NCBI GenBank assembly: GCA_031292145.1
Contig: JARLHR010000182.1
Location: 1 to 45,067, forward strand
Source of the DNA: Clostridium sp.
Lineage (GTDB): Bacteria; Bacillota; Clostridia; Clostridiales; Clostridiaceae
Length of the DNA: 45,067 bases
Direction: 5' to 3'
The position numbers and the translations under genes were made by a program. The number at the start of each line of letters is the position of its first letter. The stretch's first letter is position 1. The notes under the pieces were generated by a model. The model was not told the DNA's origin. It worked only from the letters and a program-made list of their open reading frames with translations, and did no database searches. Positions 44,991-45,067 of this stretch are shown here, in pieces.

Positions 44991-45067
44991 GTGATATACG
45001 GGCTGATTTTAGCTGGAGGTAAGGGCAGTAGACTATATCCTCTATCAAGAGCCGATCAACCAAAACA
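44991..45067 (+). CDS. Mannose-1-phosphate guanylyltransferase-like protein (start only)
   Basis: The window ends 25 codons into this gene. The GTG at 44991 opens VIYGLILAGGKGSRLYPLSR followed by ADQPK, the nucleotide-binding loop (GGKGSRLYP) of sugar-phosphate nucleotidyltransferases. The PLSR and QPK spacing resembles mannose-1-phosphate guanylyltransferases (ManC) more than GlgC, but the identification rests on these residues alone. An ATG at 44987 is in another frame. Confidence 0.7.
   Translation, partial: MIYGLILAGGKGSRLYPLSRADQPK

Overview
The window is very AT-rich, with Clostridium-style features: strong AGGAGG ribosome binding sites with ATG, TTG and GTG starts, sigma-D-type motility promoters, T-box control of an aminoacyl-tRNA synthetase, a [FeFe]-hydrogenase maturase and an oxygen-sensitive glycyl radical enzyme. 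The best reading is chromosomal DNA of a motile, saccharolytic, strictly anaerobic Clostridium sensu stricto. The species is inferred only loosely (C. beijerinckii/C. butyricum-like). No rRNA, tRNA, CRISPR or prophage was seen.

Layout. 1-920: complete IS5-family insertion sequence with 18-bp terminal repeats and a transposase split over two frames. 980-12165: two paralogous chemoreceptors with sigma-D-like promoters flank glycogen phosphorylase, an AraC regulator and a divergent three-gene ABC-2 exporter; a small unknown gene follows. 12464-18331: HutD/Ves-like protein, 5-formyl-THF cyclo-ligase, an unrecognised 880-residue coiled-coil protein and O-acetylhomoserine sulfhydrylase. 18636-21003: thrS with a complete T-box leader and a consensus promoter. 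21264-25938: a third chemoreceptor with an acidic tail, an HNH protein, an unknown protein and ispF. 26129-29560: a small ORF, a fusion of a SigI-like C-terminal domain to an RsgI-like anti-sigma factor, a membrane-anchored polysaccharide deacetylase and a DUF4163/DUF3298 (RsiV-like) protein. 29765-35669: hydE, a Bax-inhibitor-1 family protein, a P-type cation ATPase behind a yybP-ykoY (Mn2+) riboswitch, and a patatin-like lipase. 35988-41091: glycyl radical enzyme, its activase, a fructose-6-phosphate-aldolase-like enzyme and an AraC regulator. 41305-44841: heterodimeric ABC exporter. 44991-end: start of a nucleotidyltransferase gene cut by the window.

The most unusual non-coding feature is a family of palindromic intergenic repeats (family A: left arm like AGGCACATTCAAGAAAATAA, right arm its complement). 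At least eleven copies or fragments occur, from 20-bp mini-hairpins to two 228-229 bp elements. The two long copies keep the same nested helices while changing both strands of several of them, which suggests selection on a folded RNA or single-stranded DNA. Two smaller hairpin families (B and C) are also present. The most unusual protein is the SigI-C/RsgI fusion, which also lacks the Asn-Pro pair expected for RsgI self-cleavage. The glycyl radical enzyme/activase/aldolase cluster looks like an anaerobic pathway for a sugar or sugar alcohol whose substrate cannot be fixed from sequence alone.
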